From assembly GCF_945859685.1 (NCBI RefSeq), contig NC_079149.1:126258065-126322064 (forward strand): a stretch of DNA of 64,000 nucleotides. The letters run 5' to 3'. Positions 49,889 through 61,302 of the stretch are shown here, piece after piece. The notes beneath the pieces were generated by a model. That model did no database searches, was not told the origin of the DNA, and worked only from the letters and a program-made list of their open reading frames with translations. The translations under genes and the position numbers were made by a program. Position 1 is the first letter of the stretch. The number at the start of each line of letters is the position of its first letter. Source of the DNA: Eupeodes corollae. Lineage: Eukaryota; Arthropoda; Insecta; Diptera; Syrphidae.

Positions 49889-51080
49889 ACAGTCATATAT
49901 TGCTTTTTACTCGATTTTTAAAATATTTACGGTGACAAATTTTGTAAATAAATATTTAAATCACAGAATTAATGAGTTGGGTAAATGTTTTGTATGAATT
50001 CAAGGCGATCATTGGTTATAAATTGATAGGAAACCGATATATTGCATTTATTCGTCATCAAAACACATAAATCTTCGGAACTCCTGGTTTCTTTTTTTGG
50101 TATAATATCAAATTCCAATCGAAATACCCAATTTATATTTTTAATGCTAAAAATAAGTTTTGGAAAAAAAAAACACTTGGCAAAGGTACAGCAAGCCCCA
50201 AATGTTTTGTAGCGCTTGTGTTTTTTTTTGCACGCGATTTATCATCTCCTTGTGTTTCGTATCTGCCATGACTGACTAAGGCTATTATTGAATGTTTAAA
50301 AATGCCTCAAGCATAGTTTTTTTTTTGGCTTGATGAGCACCTTTAATCAGATTATTTTTGTGTAGAGCCAATGCCAAACTTATGTATGATCAGGTGAAAA
50401 CAAATAAAATAAAAATTAACCATTGATGTAGAATTTGCTAAATCTAAAAGAAATCCATTAACAAAAGATAATTTTTGAGTTTATTTAAAGGAGTATAGTC
50501 ACGCATGGGTTTTTATTTTTTTTTTTTGATTTGTTTTTTGATAAATTTAACTACGAAATAAAGTGCCAAAATTATACGGTAGTTTTGTAGATGCTTCTTT
50601 AGTCTTGAGTTATCCCAAACTTTAACTTTTTTTTGTTGTGGTCCACTTTTGGGAGATGAATGTTCGTTTTAAATCATTTGAAATTTGAGAAAAAAGGCCA
50701 ATGATCTTTGAACCCAAATTATTGTGATTTTCTTTGTTAGAAGACAGATTTGCTTAAAATGAAGTGATTACTTAATAGCCAAACATTCTAGCACGAAAAG
50801 TTGCAGACACACAACAAGATTCTAAAAGAAAACCAAAAACAACAGAAGTTATTGACATTTATCTCTTACCTCGATTCTTTTCAGAGAGTATTATAAAAAG
50901 AAACCATTTTAAAAAAAATTCAACCTAAAGATTGCATTCATAAATTTTACTTTGATACTTTAATTTTAGATTCTGTATTCATCAACCGTTAGTTATTTAA
51001 AAGATAAACAAAATTTTTCAAATTCTTTATGAACCTAGCTCATCTCCCTCATTGTTTCTCACTCAACGTCTTTTATCCCC

Positions 51081-51520
51081 ATTCATCCTCATTCATCCTA
51101 ATTCATCCTCATTCATCCTCATTTATCCTCATTCATCCTCATTCATCCTCATTCATCCTCATTCATCCTCATTCATCCTCATCCATCCTCATTCATCCTC
51201 ATTCATCCTTATTCATCCTCATTCATCCTTATTCATCCTCATTTAACCTCATTAATCCTCATTCATCCTCATTCATCCTCAATTATCCTCATTCATCCTC
51301 ATTCATCCTCAATTATCCTCATTCATCCTCATTCATCCTCATTCATCCTCATTCATCCTCATTCATCCTCATTCATCCTCATTCATCCTCATTCATCCTC
51401 ATTCATACTCATTCATCCTCATTCATCCTCATTCATCCTCATTCATCCTTATTCATCCTCTTTCATCCTCATTCATCATCATTCATCCTCATTTATCCTC
51501 ATTCATCCTCACTCATGCTC
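51081..51520 (+). repeat. Decanucleotide minisatellite, 44 units of ATTCATCCTC
   Basis: Forty-four consecutive 10-bp units fit without a single insertion or deletion; variation is by substitution only (for example ATTTATCCTC, AATTATCCTC, ATTCATCCTT). Higher-order copying is visible: AATTATCCTC recurs 30 bp apart (51281 and 51311), and the pair ending CCTT then CCTC repeats at 51201-51240. Weakly matching units extend upstream to about 51051. Because 10 is not a multiple of 3, all three plus frames read the same peptide (IHPHSSSFIL), which keeps the frame open by composition only. The minus strand has a TGA in each consensus unit. Confidence 0.97.
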
Positions 51521-51529
51521 ATTTATTGT

Positions 51530-54115
51530 TCATTTTTTTTCACACATATTCAAATTATCGTTTGCGCTTTTTTATTTTTCTTTATTTTAATTCTCAGTTT
51601 TAAAATTCTAAAATTTTAACAACGTTTTTAAAGTAATGTGTTAAAAAATTCATAAAATAGACTTTTTGCAAAAAGTTTCAAGCTACAATATTTAATTGTA
51701 AAAAACCTTCGTTGTTTCATTTCAGACACGTAATTTTTATTAGTTCGTAAAGTACAGAAGCCTAAGAAATGTAATAAAAGATTCCAATTTGTGTTATTTC
51801 TGCCTTCTTTATTAAAGAATAACCCTTCGGACAGATTTCTAATTAGAATAACTCATCAATTGCTTGACCATCATTTTGCAGGAACATTACGATAGGTGTT
51901 GTAAACTAATAGCCTCATCATTTATAATCTACTTTATTTTGTTCTTTTGTAATATTTTCCATACCATCACCCATCGATGTTTTTAAGTTGTTACACCTCC
52001 AGGACAGAAAAACATCACTTCCTGGTATTTTAGGATCCGTCAACAAAAAAGAGCTCTTCAAAGAAACCTCTATTCGTCTTGTATTGGTGCATCGGCAAAT
52101 GTACCATTAGCCTTAGGACAATCCAATTATATGCACAAATGAGTTACTTGGTCATTAAAAAAGCAAAGTGTTATCGTTCACCTATAAGACGTGGTGCATC
52201 CTCCATGGCACATTGCATTCAACATCGTCGTCGTCATCTTCATCATCTTTGCTCGTAGCGTTCTTTTTCTCGTCACAAATTCTTAGACTTCAGGTTGTTT
52301 TAATTTCTAACTCAAAACATTCACCACAAGATTTCCGTGTCGAGGTAATTAAAATCTCTCTAGCTTAACTTCGACAACAAAAACAACTTCGCTGGGGGAT
52401 TAGATTTAACGTCAATCCAATGTCACGTTCAAATTTATTTTTGCATGGATTGAAATAAAATCATAAGAAATATGTATCTTTGCATGACTTCTACCGCAAT
52501 TCGTGTAATTGAGTCGTTAACCACCATAAATTATACTCTGTGGCAAAAACAGACTCGTTACGGAAAGAAAAGTAGGTATCTTCGAGAGAAATTCACACGC
52601 GTATTTCAAAAAGTGCGATCTCAAGTCGTCTATATTTAATAATTTCGAATTAACAGAAACGGTGTTTGATGATGATGATAGTTGCGATTAATAAACGACT
52701 AACAACATTCTATAAGAAATATAATTTATACTTTTACCTGTTACCATCACAATCACGCCACGCATCGATCTAATTAAATTGAACAAGCTGTGAAGGAGAT
52801 CAACAACATGTTGCTAAGGAATTTGTCAACAATTTGTGGTGATGACATTTTTGTGTGCGATGTGATTGTGGTTTAATTGAAAGTTATAACTATGGTTTTG
52901 ATTTGTCAATTTTATTTTTTATCACAGAGAGCTTGGAAAATTTTTTCTCATAAGTCTGATCATTTAAGGTTTATATGCGTCTAAGAAAGTCCCTTTCACA
53001 TGAGGAAACAAGTTGATGTAGATTTTTTCTGACGTTTTCTTTTCGTACTTTTTTCAAGTGACAGTTTTTTTTAATTGTTGTTTGATATTTGTTACTACAC
53101 GATCAGGATGCAATATTTTCGTAACAACTTTTAAGAAAGCTTAAAAACTATACTTTCTCTTAAGCGAGATTTGACCAATGTGTCAGTGTAAAAAGTGACA
53201 GCTATAAGACTTTGGAGATTTGGAAACTGTCAAAAGTGACAGCTTAGAATTTTAAGAATTTATAAAAATTAATTGAAAATAATTTAATAAAAATGGAGAC
53301 TTAGAGCTTAAAAAAAATAAGAATGAAATACTTTGATATTTTCTTCATGAGTTTTCATAGTGACGTTTAGAGTAACTTCAGCACTAATTGAAATTAAAAG
53401 TTGAAAACTAAGTTTGATCATGTAAAAAAGGGGTAACCAAGGTTCATATCAGGTTTATGGTTGAAAAATGTATATCAGTTGATTCTTTTTATGAGCATGA
53501 GAACTTTAAGTACATACATTTTATTGGAATGAATTTTGTATTATTATAATTTTGAAGATCCAAGGCTACGAAATTCATAGGCCATTCCATCAGTCAAATT
53601 TTTCAATAATTCTTCCATTGAACCTGGTTGCATTACGTTAATTAAAATGGCTACTATGGTAATTCGTAATGGCTTGAGGACGGTCTCTGCTCAGCAAACG
53701 ACATTATTGTTTATTGAATAATTTGTAAATAAACTAGAAAAGAGCTTTATGACAGAAAACGGGGTGAAATGGACGAAGTGATCTTTCTTAGCAAAGCTAT
53801 ATACTATTTGACAATCTCAAATATCAAACCACAGAAAAAAATAATTAAAACTAACAATATTTTTGGTATGACCTACCAAGTCCGTTGGTAATCTCTAGTG
53901 GAACATAGGGCCTAAAATACTCCTACGCGGTAAGGTACTTTGTTTCCCCCAACGTGTTTGAGGCCATTCATTAATCTTGATTGTTTCCACGAACTTTTTG
54001 GCTTCCAACTCTTCTGCTTTCTTAAATGATTGGATTTTACTGCATTACAGGACAGGAAAAGTAGTGGAATCCATTTTTACCTTTTCGAAGCGTTTGTCCA
54101 ATTCAGTGCTTTTTA
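51530..54115. other. Non-coding DNA
   Basis: No gene is supported. The less AT-rich stretch at 53570-53950 may be a further mobile-element relic, but I could not identify a domain on either strand. Confidence 0.5.
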
Positions 54116-54169
54116 AGCTTCGTATAAGTATAAAAAAACAGTTAGATGTTTCTTAGACACTTATTAATG

Positions 54170-55080
54170 AAGATCTGAAATTTTCTGGTAATCGTTGCTG
54201 CTATTTGTCAGGTGCTGCAAACGTATAAAAAAATTCCACATTTGAGCAGAACAGTCGTAGCTTTGTCTTCTCGCTAAGGGAGTTATTCCTCCAAACATTG
54301 GACAACATCCTAAATGCAACCTTAGAATTTCCGATACGGCTGGCGATATCTTGCACGGTTTAGCCTTCAAAAAAGCAATACTTCAAAGATACTGAAAACT
54401 GCTTCTTTTGTACTTTAAGCAATTTATATCATAGAGGATAAGTGGGAGGTTTTGGGACTAAAGGCCTTAATTTTTCCAGCCCCACGATGTCTGTTTCTCT
54501 ATCAACCCTTGTTGCCATTTGATGATGATTCATTTTCCAAAAAAAAATGGCAAAGACACATCGTCTGCTTAGTCTAGATTCTTTAAGGAGTGTTGTCAGA
54601 GTCTATCTAATCCCTCCGATTCTTGTCAAGGCTGCCAAAAGAACATCACTGATTACCAAGAAAAAAAGAATGAGTGTTAGTATGCAGCCCTGCCTGACTC
54701 TGCTTTTGTGTAAGACGTGGAATTTGGGTTCTCATAAGTCACTCTTTATAATTAAGATGAGTTTATTCTTGACGCTGTCAAAAGCATTCCCAAATTTCAC
54801 ATCAGGTGAAGTGCTGATCGATATTTAACGCACTGCGTGATAAAGATCCACAAGGTGTTGATGTGATCAGGGAAAGAGGATCCAGTTCTGAATTCTGACT
54901 GTTTAAAGTCAAGTGTTGATTCAAGGTGACGTTCTAAAACAAACTTCGCAAATTCTTTTCCACTTTATCAGGTCTCCTTTTTTGACAATAATTTCCTTTT
55001 TCTACTCTTCGGGGTAGTGTTCAGATACTCATGTTGCTTCTATAAGCGGTTGCAACAATTCGTGCTGCTTGCAACAATTT
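54170..55080 (-). pseudogene. Decayed non-LTR reverse transcriptase
   Basis: On the minus strand, QSEFRTGSSFPDHINTLWI (the FRxGxSxxDxI palm entry segment) lies near 54880, then a NAFDSVKNK segment (equivalent of KAFDSV, first catalytic Asp) near 54785, then VRQGCILTLILFFLVISDVL near 54700. The catalytic box reads LD-stop-ADDV at 54560-54571, a TAA replacing Tyr of YADD. A downstream portion DIASRIGNSKVAFRMLSNVW and KTKLRLFCSNVEF (54210-54340) matches the RT thumb and connection region. Multiple frameshifts separate these pieces. The RQGC motif and the IGNSK-AF segment differ from the RTE copies, so this is another lineage, perhaps RTE-X or CR1-like; that assignment is tentative. Confidence 0.7.
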
Positions 55081-55381
55081 TTTAAGAATGGTTATATTAA
55101 AGTTTGGAAATATTAGTCAAATTTCACAACTAAATAATAAGAAATCATTAGAAAAATCTAATCTCCATGCAAAATTCTTTAACATTTGCTTCGAATATTT
55201 GTCATTTGAAAAATTTACACTGCTAGAATTTTAATTCGAAAATCTGCATATATTACCAAATAAAAAAAAAATAAATAAATAAAAAGCTTTCCTAATTGAA
55301 TATGATGTTAAACAACATTAAATCTTGCTTTCATTACTCCAAAAATAGAAGCTATAAAATAATTTCAAAAGAATATGAAAT

Positions 55382-55600
55382 TTGAATAAAAATAAAATCG
55401 TCTGTCAAAATCCATTAATCAACCTACGACTTTCAAATATAGAGCTACCCATGAGCTTCCCAAAAAGCAACAAATCCATAGAACCGTTTGACTTTAACGC
55501 CCAAAACTCAACTTCATATAGTTCGTACAATAATCATCCGCCATATCATCGGAGATCAGACAACCGGAGACAGCAAGACGAGTCAGCAAATAAAATATAA
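55382..55600 (+). pseudogene. Unidentified 72-codon open frame
   Basis: The plus frame starts MNKNKIVCQNPLINLRLS and becomes polar and Asn/Ser/Tyr-rich (FDFNAQNSTSYSSYNNHPP), ending in the basic stretch HRRSDNRRQQDESANKI. Its balanced polar composition differs from the A/T-run frames nearby. It could be a C-terminal exon or a Gag-like retrotransposon relic. I see no convincing acceptor directly upstream, and no family is recognised. Confidence 0.2.
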
Positions 55601-56081
55601 TGAGTAGGAGTATACTTTTTGCTTTAACCAAATAATTTATTAAATAAACAAAACACGTCCATATGGATGCGGGAATTATAAAACATCTTTCTTAAAACAC
55701 ATCAATTCATTTTAATTTTCAGACTTCTTATGGAAAGACAGTTAAATCCGTAATGTGTCAATGATTGCAAAAAATCAAAAAAGAAGTAAGTCTGGTACGA
55801 TGTCTTGAAGGTTCTAGATGCTTCTCAAGTTAACTGGTTTAAGAATAAAGCTCCAAATTATAGAGACTCTATACTAACTTGTCAACATAAATAAAAATGT
55901 CTCATCTTTTCTAATTAAAAAAATATACTTTTTTAAAGGTGCAAACTTAACAAACTGGAACTTGATATATTTAAATCTTCTTTATCTGCGGTAAACTTGT
56001 ATATCAAATAAGTTTTGAAAAAAAAAACCAAATAAAAACCTAACAACTGTTAAATAACTCAAGAACTCACTTCATATTTAT

Positions 56082-56300
56082 TTATATGGCAGAAAAGTAG
56101 AAGTTACGCTGCGGTGAGTAATCATTTGGACTGCAGAAGTACAGACCGCTGCTGGGCTGGAGTGCTGGCTGAGGCAATTTACACCATCGATGGTAGTGAC
56201 AATGAGAGTAGATATAGCATGGTCCACCAAAACGGAGCTCTTTAGCTATAAGTGTGTTTATGGAACCTAACATGCAATTCCCATATGCAGACGGAACCAT
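56082..56300 (-). pseudogene. Unidentified 72-codon open frame in GC-richer DNA
   Basis: The minus frame begins MVPSAYGNCMLGSINTL and ends NDYSPQRNFYFSAI, with five cysteines. The region is distinctly richer in G+C than its flanks. A minus-strand donor-like CCAAG|GTAAGC lies upstream near 56572-56580, and a plus-strand CTGCG|GTGAGT lies at about 56109-56117, so splice-like signals occur on both strands and do not settle orientation. No domain is recognised. It may be a regulatory or promoter patch instead of coding DNA. Confidence 0.2.
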
Positions 56301-57545
56301 ACCATACCTCGACGGAGACGACGACGTTACGATTCCAGACTAAAACTGAACAAACTGAATAAAAGCGACAGTTCTAACGTTGGCGTATCGTATCGTATGT
56401 GAAGATCACACGTAATTGGATGATGCAGTTTATTTCTTATTTTTTGACTGCTGCTGTTGCTGCTTCCCTCTGATGCTGAAGCTAAAGTTGTTACTATGGC
56501 AAACCCACTCACGCCTTCATTTGGCACCTACATTAGACGTTGATTCTGCTTTTTTGTGGTGCTTACCTTGGTATGTTCAAACAACAAAAAAGATGCTTTT
56601 GGTGGGTTTTCAATGAATTTGGGAGGAGTTGTTTTGTTTTTCTTTCGGTCTTAAGTGAATAAATCAATTTTTACCTGTAGAATTGTGAAGCATGTTAGGT
56701 TAGTCAAAGGAATTTAACAAAATGCACGACTGATAGAGAGCACGATCCTGCTCTTGTGGTTTAAATTTTAATGGAACTTAAAGAGTTAACACATTCCAAA
56801 TACTATTTGATTCTCTGAAATAAGTTATTTTGTATAAAAAAAATTGTATACTAAACCATTTATAAATTCTTGAAATATATGCACAAGGTACATAGATTGG
56901 GCCAGGAAACACAAATATGATAATTTATCAGACCGATACAAAAAATCAACGTCAAAAATTGTATTTTTGCAAAATTATTAAAAAGTCTATGATTGCAATT
57001 TTATATTTTTTGTATTACTTAACAATATTTTTATCAGAACTTTAAAATCATTCAAGCAAAAAAAATATATTTAGGAAATATAATTCTCAACAAAAATGGT
57101 CGCAATACATTTTTGAATTTGACTTTTCGCTTTTCTGAAGAAAAATCCTCAACACAATTTTACATAAATTAAACTTTTTAAAGTTATTAACCATTGAAGT
57201 ACACTTTGGAACTAATTGACCTTCTTAAATACACTTTTAAAGGTCAACATTTCGGTGCTAATTTTTATATAATTTTGAACCGTATTTTATAGGTTGTGAT
57301 GAAACAAAGGACTAAGTGTAAAATTTGGATTGGTCGGACATATCCTTTATAAAACTAGACCAACAAAACTTTTGATGTTAATGAAATTCTAAATATAATT
57401 TTTTTTAATTACTTTTTTTAAGTGTTAGTATTAATTTTTATTACTTAAAATTCAAAATTTTAAAATAAATAAACTAGAGCACTTACAAAACTTGACTTTC
57501 ACTTCACTCTCTCTTTATTTATCAATCATATACATATTTATTTTA
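56301..57545. other. Non-coding DNA
   Basis: No gene is supported. It becomes very AT-rich from 56,800 on. Confidence 0.5.
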
Positions 57546-57547
57546 TC

Positions 57548-58155
57548 AATCAAAAAATAAAAACTGAAAAAAAATATAATTTACCTCGAAAAATAAAAGA
57601 ACAAAACACGAACTTATCTCGAAAATAATTCTGTGCAACGAAGAATAATGTTTTTAATATCTTTCAAAAATTTGAGAAAAAAACTAATTGACAGTAATTT
57701 TATAAAAAATAAGAACCTAAAACATATACATATTATTAATAAAAGTTGGTAAAATTTTATTTTCGACTCAATTATCTTTTCAAAACTTTGAGATATTGGA
57801 ATTAAACTAATTTCTTATTTTAAAAAATATTGTTGTAAATATTCGGTCAAATTTTGAGAAAAATGGAATTGACAGTTTTTTTACATAAAATAAAAACCGA
57901 ACAAAAAACAATACTAAAACTTAATACAAATTTATTTTCGACTCAAATATCTTTGCAAAAATTAAAAATATTGGCTTCAAACTTATTTTATCTCACAGAA
58001 AATATTTTTTCGACGTTCAGTACACTTTTTATAAAAATCCAACAGTCAGTTTTTTCATACAAAAATTAGTACGCAAATTGGTAAACATTTATGTTCGGTT
58101 CTCAATGCCTCGTGAATAATAGAAAATATTGACTTCAAATTAATTTAATTCATCT
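57548..58155 (+). repeat. Left arm of long inverted repeat, outer part
   Basis: This segment matches the reverse complement of about 63410-63920. Shared landmarks are GTCAAATTTTGAGAAA, CTCGAAAA, the AT-CGTGCAACGAA-AATAA-G block, GAGAACCGAACAT read inverted, and TATTGACTTCAAAT. Internally a subrepeat of about 184 bp is visible: ATTTTCGACTCAA-TATCTTT starts near 57758 and again near 57942. Arms with internal subrepeats recall foldback elements. The left outer end is not sharply defined. The arm is broken at 58155 by the RTE insertion and resumes at 61303. Confidence 0.7.
58144..58155. repeat. Target-site duplication of the RTE element (left)
   Basis: TTTAATTCATCT here and at 61303-61314 flank the element. 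The other inverted-repeat arm carries a single corresponding copy at about 63413-63424. Confidence 0.85.
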
Positions 58156-58171
58156 TACTTACTTACTAAGG
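58156..58171 (-). repeat. RTE 3' terminal tetranucleotide repeat
   Basis: The minus strand ends TTAGTAAGTAAGTAAG. Short terminal tandem repeats in place of poly(A) are a hallmark of RTE-clade 3' ends. The 42.5 kb copy ends TTAAGTAA. Confidence 0.75.
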
Positions 58172-58239
58172 TGGCGCTACAGTCCTGTGTGAACTAGCGC
58201 CCTACCCAACAAACTTCTCCATCTAGCTCGGTCCCTAGC

Positions 58240-59887
58240 TAGATGCCTCCAGTTTCGCGCTCCAAGTTGGGTGAGGTCACCACTTGTGCGCGCCACCTGA
58301 TCCGCGGTCTTCCTCTACTGCGCTGTCCTGTGGGTGCTGATTCGAAGACTTTCCGGGCCGGAGCATTGGTTTCATACACTCTACGTGACCCAGCCATCTT
58401 AGTCGTTGGACTTTTACCCTTCTGGCTAAGTCTACGTCGCTGTACAGCCCGTACAGCTCGTCGTTCCATCTTCTCCTCCACTCCCCTTTCATGCATACGG
58501 GACCGTAGATCACACGAAGAACTTTTCTCTAGAAGCGACCCAAGGTGCTTTCATCCGCTTTTGTCATGGTCCATGCTTCTGCACCGAATAGCAGGACGGG
58601 GATGATAAGGGTCTCATATAGCAACACTTTAGTCCTTCGAGAGGGGACTTTACCACTCAATTGCTTTCTTAGTCCAAAGAAACAGCGGTTAGCAAGAGTT
58701 ATTCTGCGTTTGATCTCAGCGCTTGTGTTATTTTCTGCGTTTACAGCGGAGGCTAGGTAGACGAAGTCCTTGACTACCTCAAAGTAACGTCTGTCAATGG
58801 TGACGTTTTGACCAAGACGTCGGTGTTGAATGTCCTTTCTTGACGCCAGCTTGTACTTTGTTTTACCCTCATTAATCGTTAAACCCATTTTTGCCGCCTC
58901 TGCCTCAATACTCACAAAAGCCCCATTGACATCACGCTGAGTTCTTTCGATTATGTCAATGTCATCAGCATATGCCAGTAATTGGACAAACTTTTGAAAG
59001 ATAGTGCCTCTAGTGTTGACACGTGAGCTCTGTACTTTTCTTTTAAGCACGATGTTAAAAAAATCGCATGACAGCGCATCACCTTGTCTAAAACATTTTT
59101 TGACATCGAAAGGTTCTGTTTAGTTGTTTCCAACCTTTATGGAGCAGCGTGAATTCTCCATGGTCATCCTGCACAAACGGACGAGTTTGGCAGGGATGCC
59201 AAAACTAGACATGGCACTATACAGCCTTGAAATCGATGAAAAGATGGTGGGTGTCGATTTGGTGTTCTTGAGTTTTTTCCAGGATCTGCCGTAATGTGAA
59301 TATTTGATCAACTGTGGACTATCCTGGTCTAAAACCCCACTGATAAGGACCTTTCATGTTGTTGAACTTAGATATGGCAATCTTTACTTCGTCTAAGTCG
59401 GGAGGACGGGATTGTTGGCTTTCGTCGTCTATATTGAATGGATCATCCTGCCTGATAGCGGAATTCTGTTCTTCATCGCCGTTATACAGTCTGCAGAAGT
59501 GGTCCTTCCATATCCTCAGCATTGACTGCGGTTCCACTATGATGTTTCCACTTTCATCTTTGCAGCCTTCGGTTCTAGGTTTATGTACCTGTGAATTTCG
59601 TTTCACCTGTTCATAAAACTTTCGAACCTCATTCCTGCTTTTAAATCTCTCAACATCTTCGACCGCACGCTTCTCATGCCCTCTATTTTTCCTTCTGAGA
59701 AGTCGGCGTTCCTCTCGCCTCTTCTGCTCATAAAGCTCACGAGCAGCTCTCGTCCTTTTTTGCAGCGTAGCTTTGCGTGCCTGTTGTTTGGCTGCATTTG
59801 CCTGCCCACATTCCACATCAAACCAGGGGTTCCTTGTTGGTGGCTGTTTGAAACCCAGCACATCAAAGGCGGCTTCTCTGATTGCAT
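58240..59887 (-). pseudogene. Linker and reverse transcriptase of the RTE element, broken
   Basis: The longest intact run (59861-59319, 180 codons) covers the Arg/Lys-rich linker (NPWFDVECGQANAAKQQARK) and then jumps from KFNNMKG straight to PYQWGFRPG. Related elements have roughly 70 residues between these points (the AGADGLPAELFK to NYRGISLLN part of RT), so a deletion near 59350 is inferred. Further on come SEFGIPAKLV-type sequence, a degenerate CFRQGDALSCDFFN (expected GFRQGD), LLAYADDIDII with intact YADD at 58961-58972, then SAVNAENNTSAEIKRRITLA, LLFGAEAWTMTKADES, VIYGPVCMKGEWRRRWN and LRWLGHVECM. The C-terminus breaks into two frames, one ending in the typical RKVFESAPTGQRSRGRPR. Confidence 0.88.
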
Positions 59888-59899
59888 CTTGGCAATGTT

Positions 59900-60775
59900 G
59901 CCACTAGTTTTTTACACATTGTGTTGGCGGCAGAGAACTTCGAGAGAGGTTACTTGTAACTCGTTCGGAAAAGGATTTGGCGATGTCTGGCGACTGTAGC
60001 CGTTCCACGTTGTACCTTCTCCCAGCACCTCCCTGTTTTGTCTTGGGTCTGGAAGTCCGAAGTGCTACCTTGGCTACAACGAGGTAGTAGTCCGAGTCGA
60101 TGTTAGCTCCTCGGAAAGTTCGTACATCCATGATGCTGGAAGCGTGTCTGGCGTCGATCGCAATATGGTGATTCTGGTTGACGGTAGATTGATCTGGAGA
60201 AGTCCAAGTTCCTTTGTGGATGTTGAGGTGTGGAAAACGCGTACTGGCTACCATGACGTTTCGCGCCGCAGCTATGAGCCTCAATCCGTTGTAGAAAGTG
60301 TCGTCGTGCACTGTTCTTCCCGATTATTCCACCAAAGATGTCTTCCCTTCCTAGCATGGCATTAAAATCGCCCAGGACTATTTTAATATCGTAGCTAGGA
60401 CATTGCTCATATGTTTTGTTTGAGAGCTCGAAGAACGAAGAACGTAGGGGCGTGCGCGCATATCAGGCTAATGTTGCTGAATTTAGCCTTGATGCGGATG
60501 GATAAGGCGTTCGTTGATGCACCTATAGCTCAAGACCTGTTGCCTTAGTCGGGTTCCAATGACAAAGTCGCATCCAAATAAGCGCTGTTGGTTTTGTGGT
60601 AGCAGTCACCATAGTAAATATCGCAGTTTTTCATCCTCTTTTTGCCCCGCCCATCCCATCGTATTTCCTGGATGGCGGTGATATCTGCTTTAAATCGTTC
60701 TAGGGCCTCCGCTAATTCTTCGGCCGCACGTGGTCTGTTAAGGGACCTAACATTCCACATGCATATCCGAAGTTC
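59900..60775 (-). pseudogene. APE-type endonuclease of the RTE element, broken
   Basis: In target-primed retrotransposition this domain nicks the genomic target. It is legible in several frames: MWNVRSLNRPRAAEELAEAL at the start, TAIQEIRWDG (the metal-binding Glu), CDFVIGTRLRQQVLSYRC after a frameshift, FSNISLICAHAPT, GDFNAMLGREDIFGG, and TFRGANIDSDYYLV near the end. The last motif is normally SDH; here the codon at 60087-60089 gives Tyr in place of the catalytic His. It is preceded on the minus strand by a leader region with a 73-codon frame (61069-61290) of unknown meaning. Frameshifts near 60560 and 60300 and several stops also abolish the product. Confidence 0.85.
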
Positions 60776-61302
60776 GTTGTCCTTTATTCGTTTGCGTTGG
60801 TTGTCAACAGTAAATCCGTCCGTATCCGAGGCTTGTTGGTGCTTCGCAACTTTGAAAGCTTTTACGTGGCCAGGAAGTCACCCCGACGCACAACCCCCAA
60901 CCTGGAGGGCCAGATCCTAAGTATAACTCCAAGGATGGGGAGCCGGATAAAACCGCTCCTTACAGGCCTGGGCTCCGAATAAGTCGAAGAAGCCCTATAA
61001 GGTGTTCACTAAGTAGTTCAACCTTACTGGAACTGTAGACGCCACCGTTGATTCCATCTCGGGAATTCCTAACCTGCCGTCTGGATAAGGAGAGGTGCCT
61101 TAGTGGAAACACCTCTCCCCACCTCTCTCGTTTGCTGCCCCCAACAACTTTTCACTGGGGTTGGAACCCAATCTCCAGTTGAGGTACTAGGCACCCGATG
61201 TTCACCACGGGGAGGTGAGAGTAGGAGTTGATAGACAGAGGTTGGTTTTGAGAAAAACCTTGTGTCCTCTTGAATGCACATGTCTACCATTTGAACATCA
61301 TT

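Larger units (their letters stand above)
48236..51060. other. Non-coding AT-rich DNA
   Basis: No gene is supported. It contains a possible microexon (49135-49153) and a dispersed motif copy (49861-49888). A donor-like GAATCGAG|GTAAGAG lies on the minus strand near 50864-50878 with no partner acceptor that I can place. Confidence 0.5.
58156..61302 (-). mobile_element. Near-full-length RTE-like non-LTR retrotransposon, inactive
   Basis: About 3.15 kb, transcribed right to left, with 12-bp target duplications and a 3' end (minus strand) reading GCGCCACCTTAGTAAGTAAG. Order on the minus strand: a 5' leader (61302-60770), an APE-type endonuclease, a basic linker, then the reverse transcriptase and C-terminal region. 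This single-ORF layout, the endonuclease peptides and the 3' tetranucleotide repeats fit the RTE/BovB group. Many frameshifts and stops, a dead endonuclease residue and a deletion in RT make it defective. It lies inside an inverted-repeat arm. It is closely related to the truncated copy at 42.5 kb. Confidence 0.88.

Noticed and set aside
51029..51619. 196-codon open frame encoding a repetitive Ser/His/Ile peptide
   Set aside because: It is made by the 10-bp minisatellite, which reads the same peptide in all three plus frames and contains no stop. There is no independent coding evidence.
58243..60920. Plus-strand open frames of 86-120 codons across 58.2-60.9 kb
   Set aside because: They are antisense shadows of the minus-strand RTE endonuclease and reverse transcriptase.
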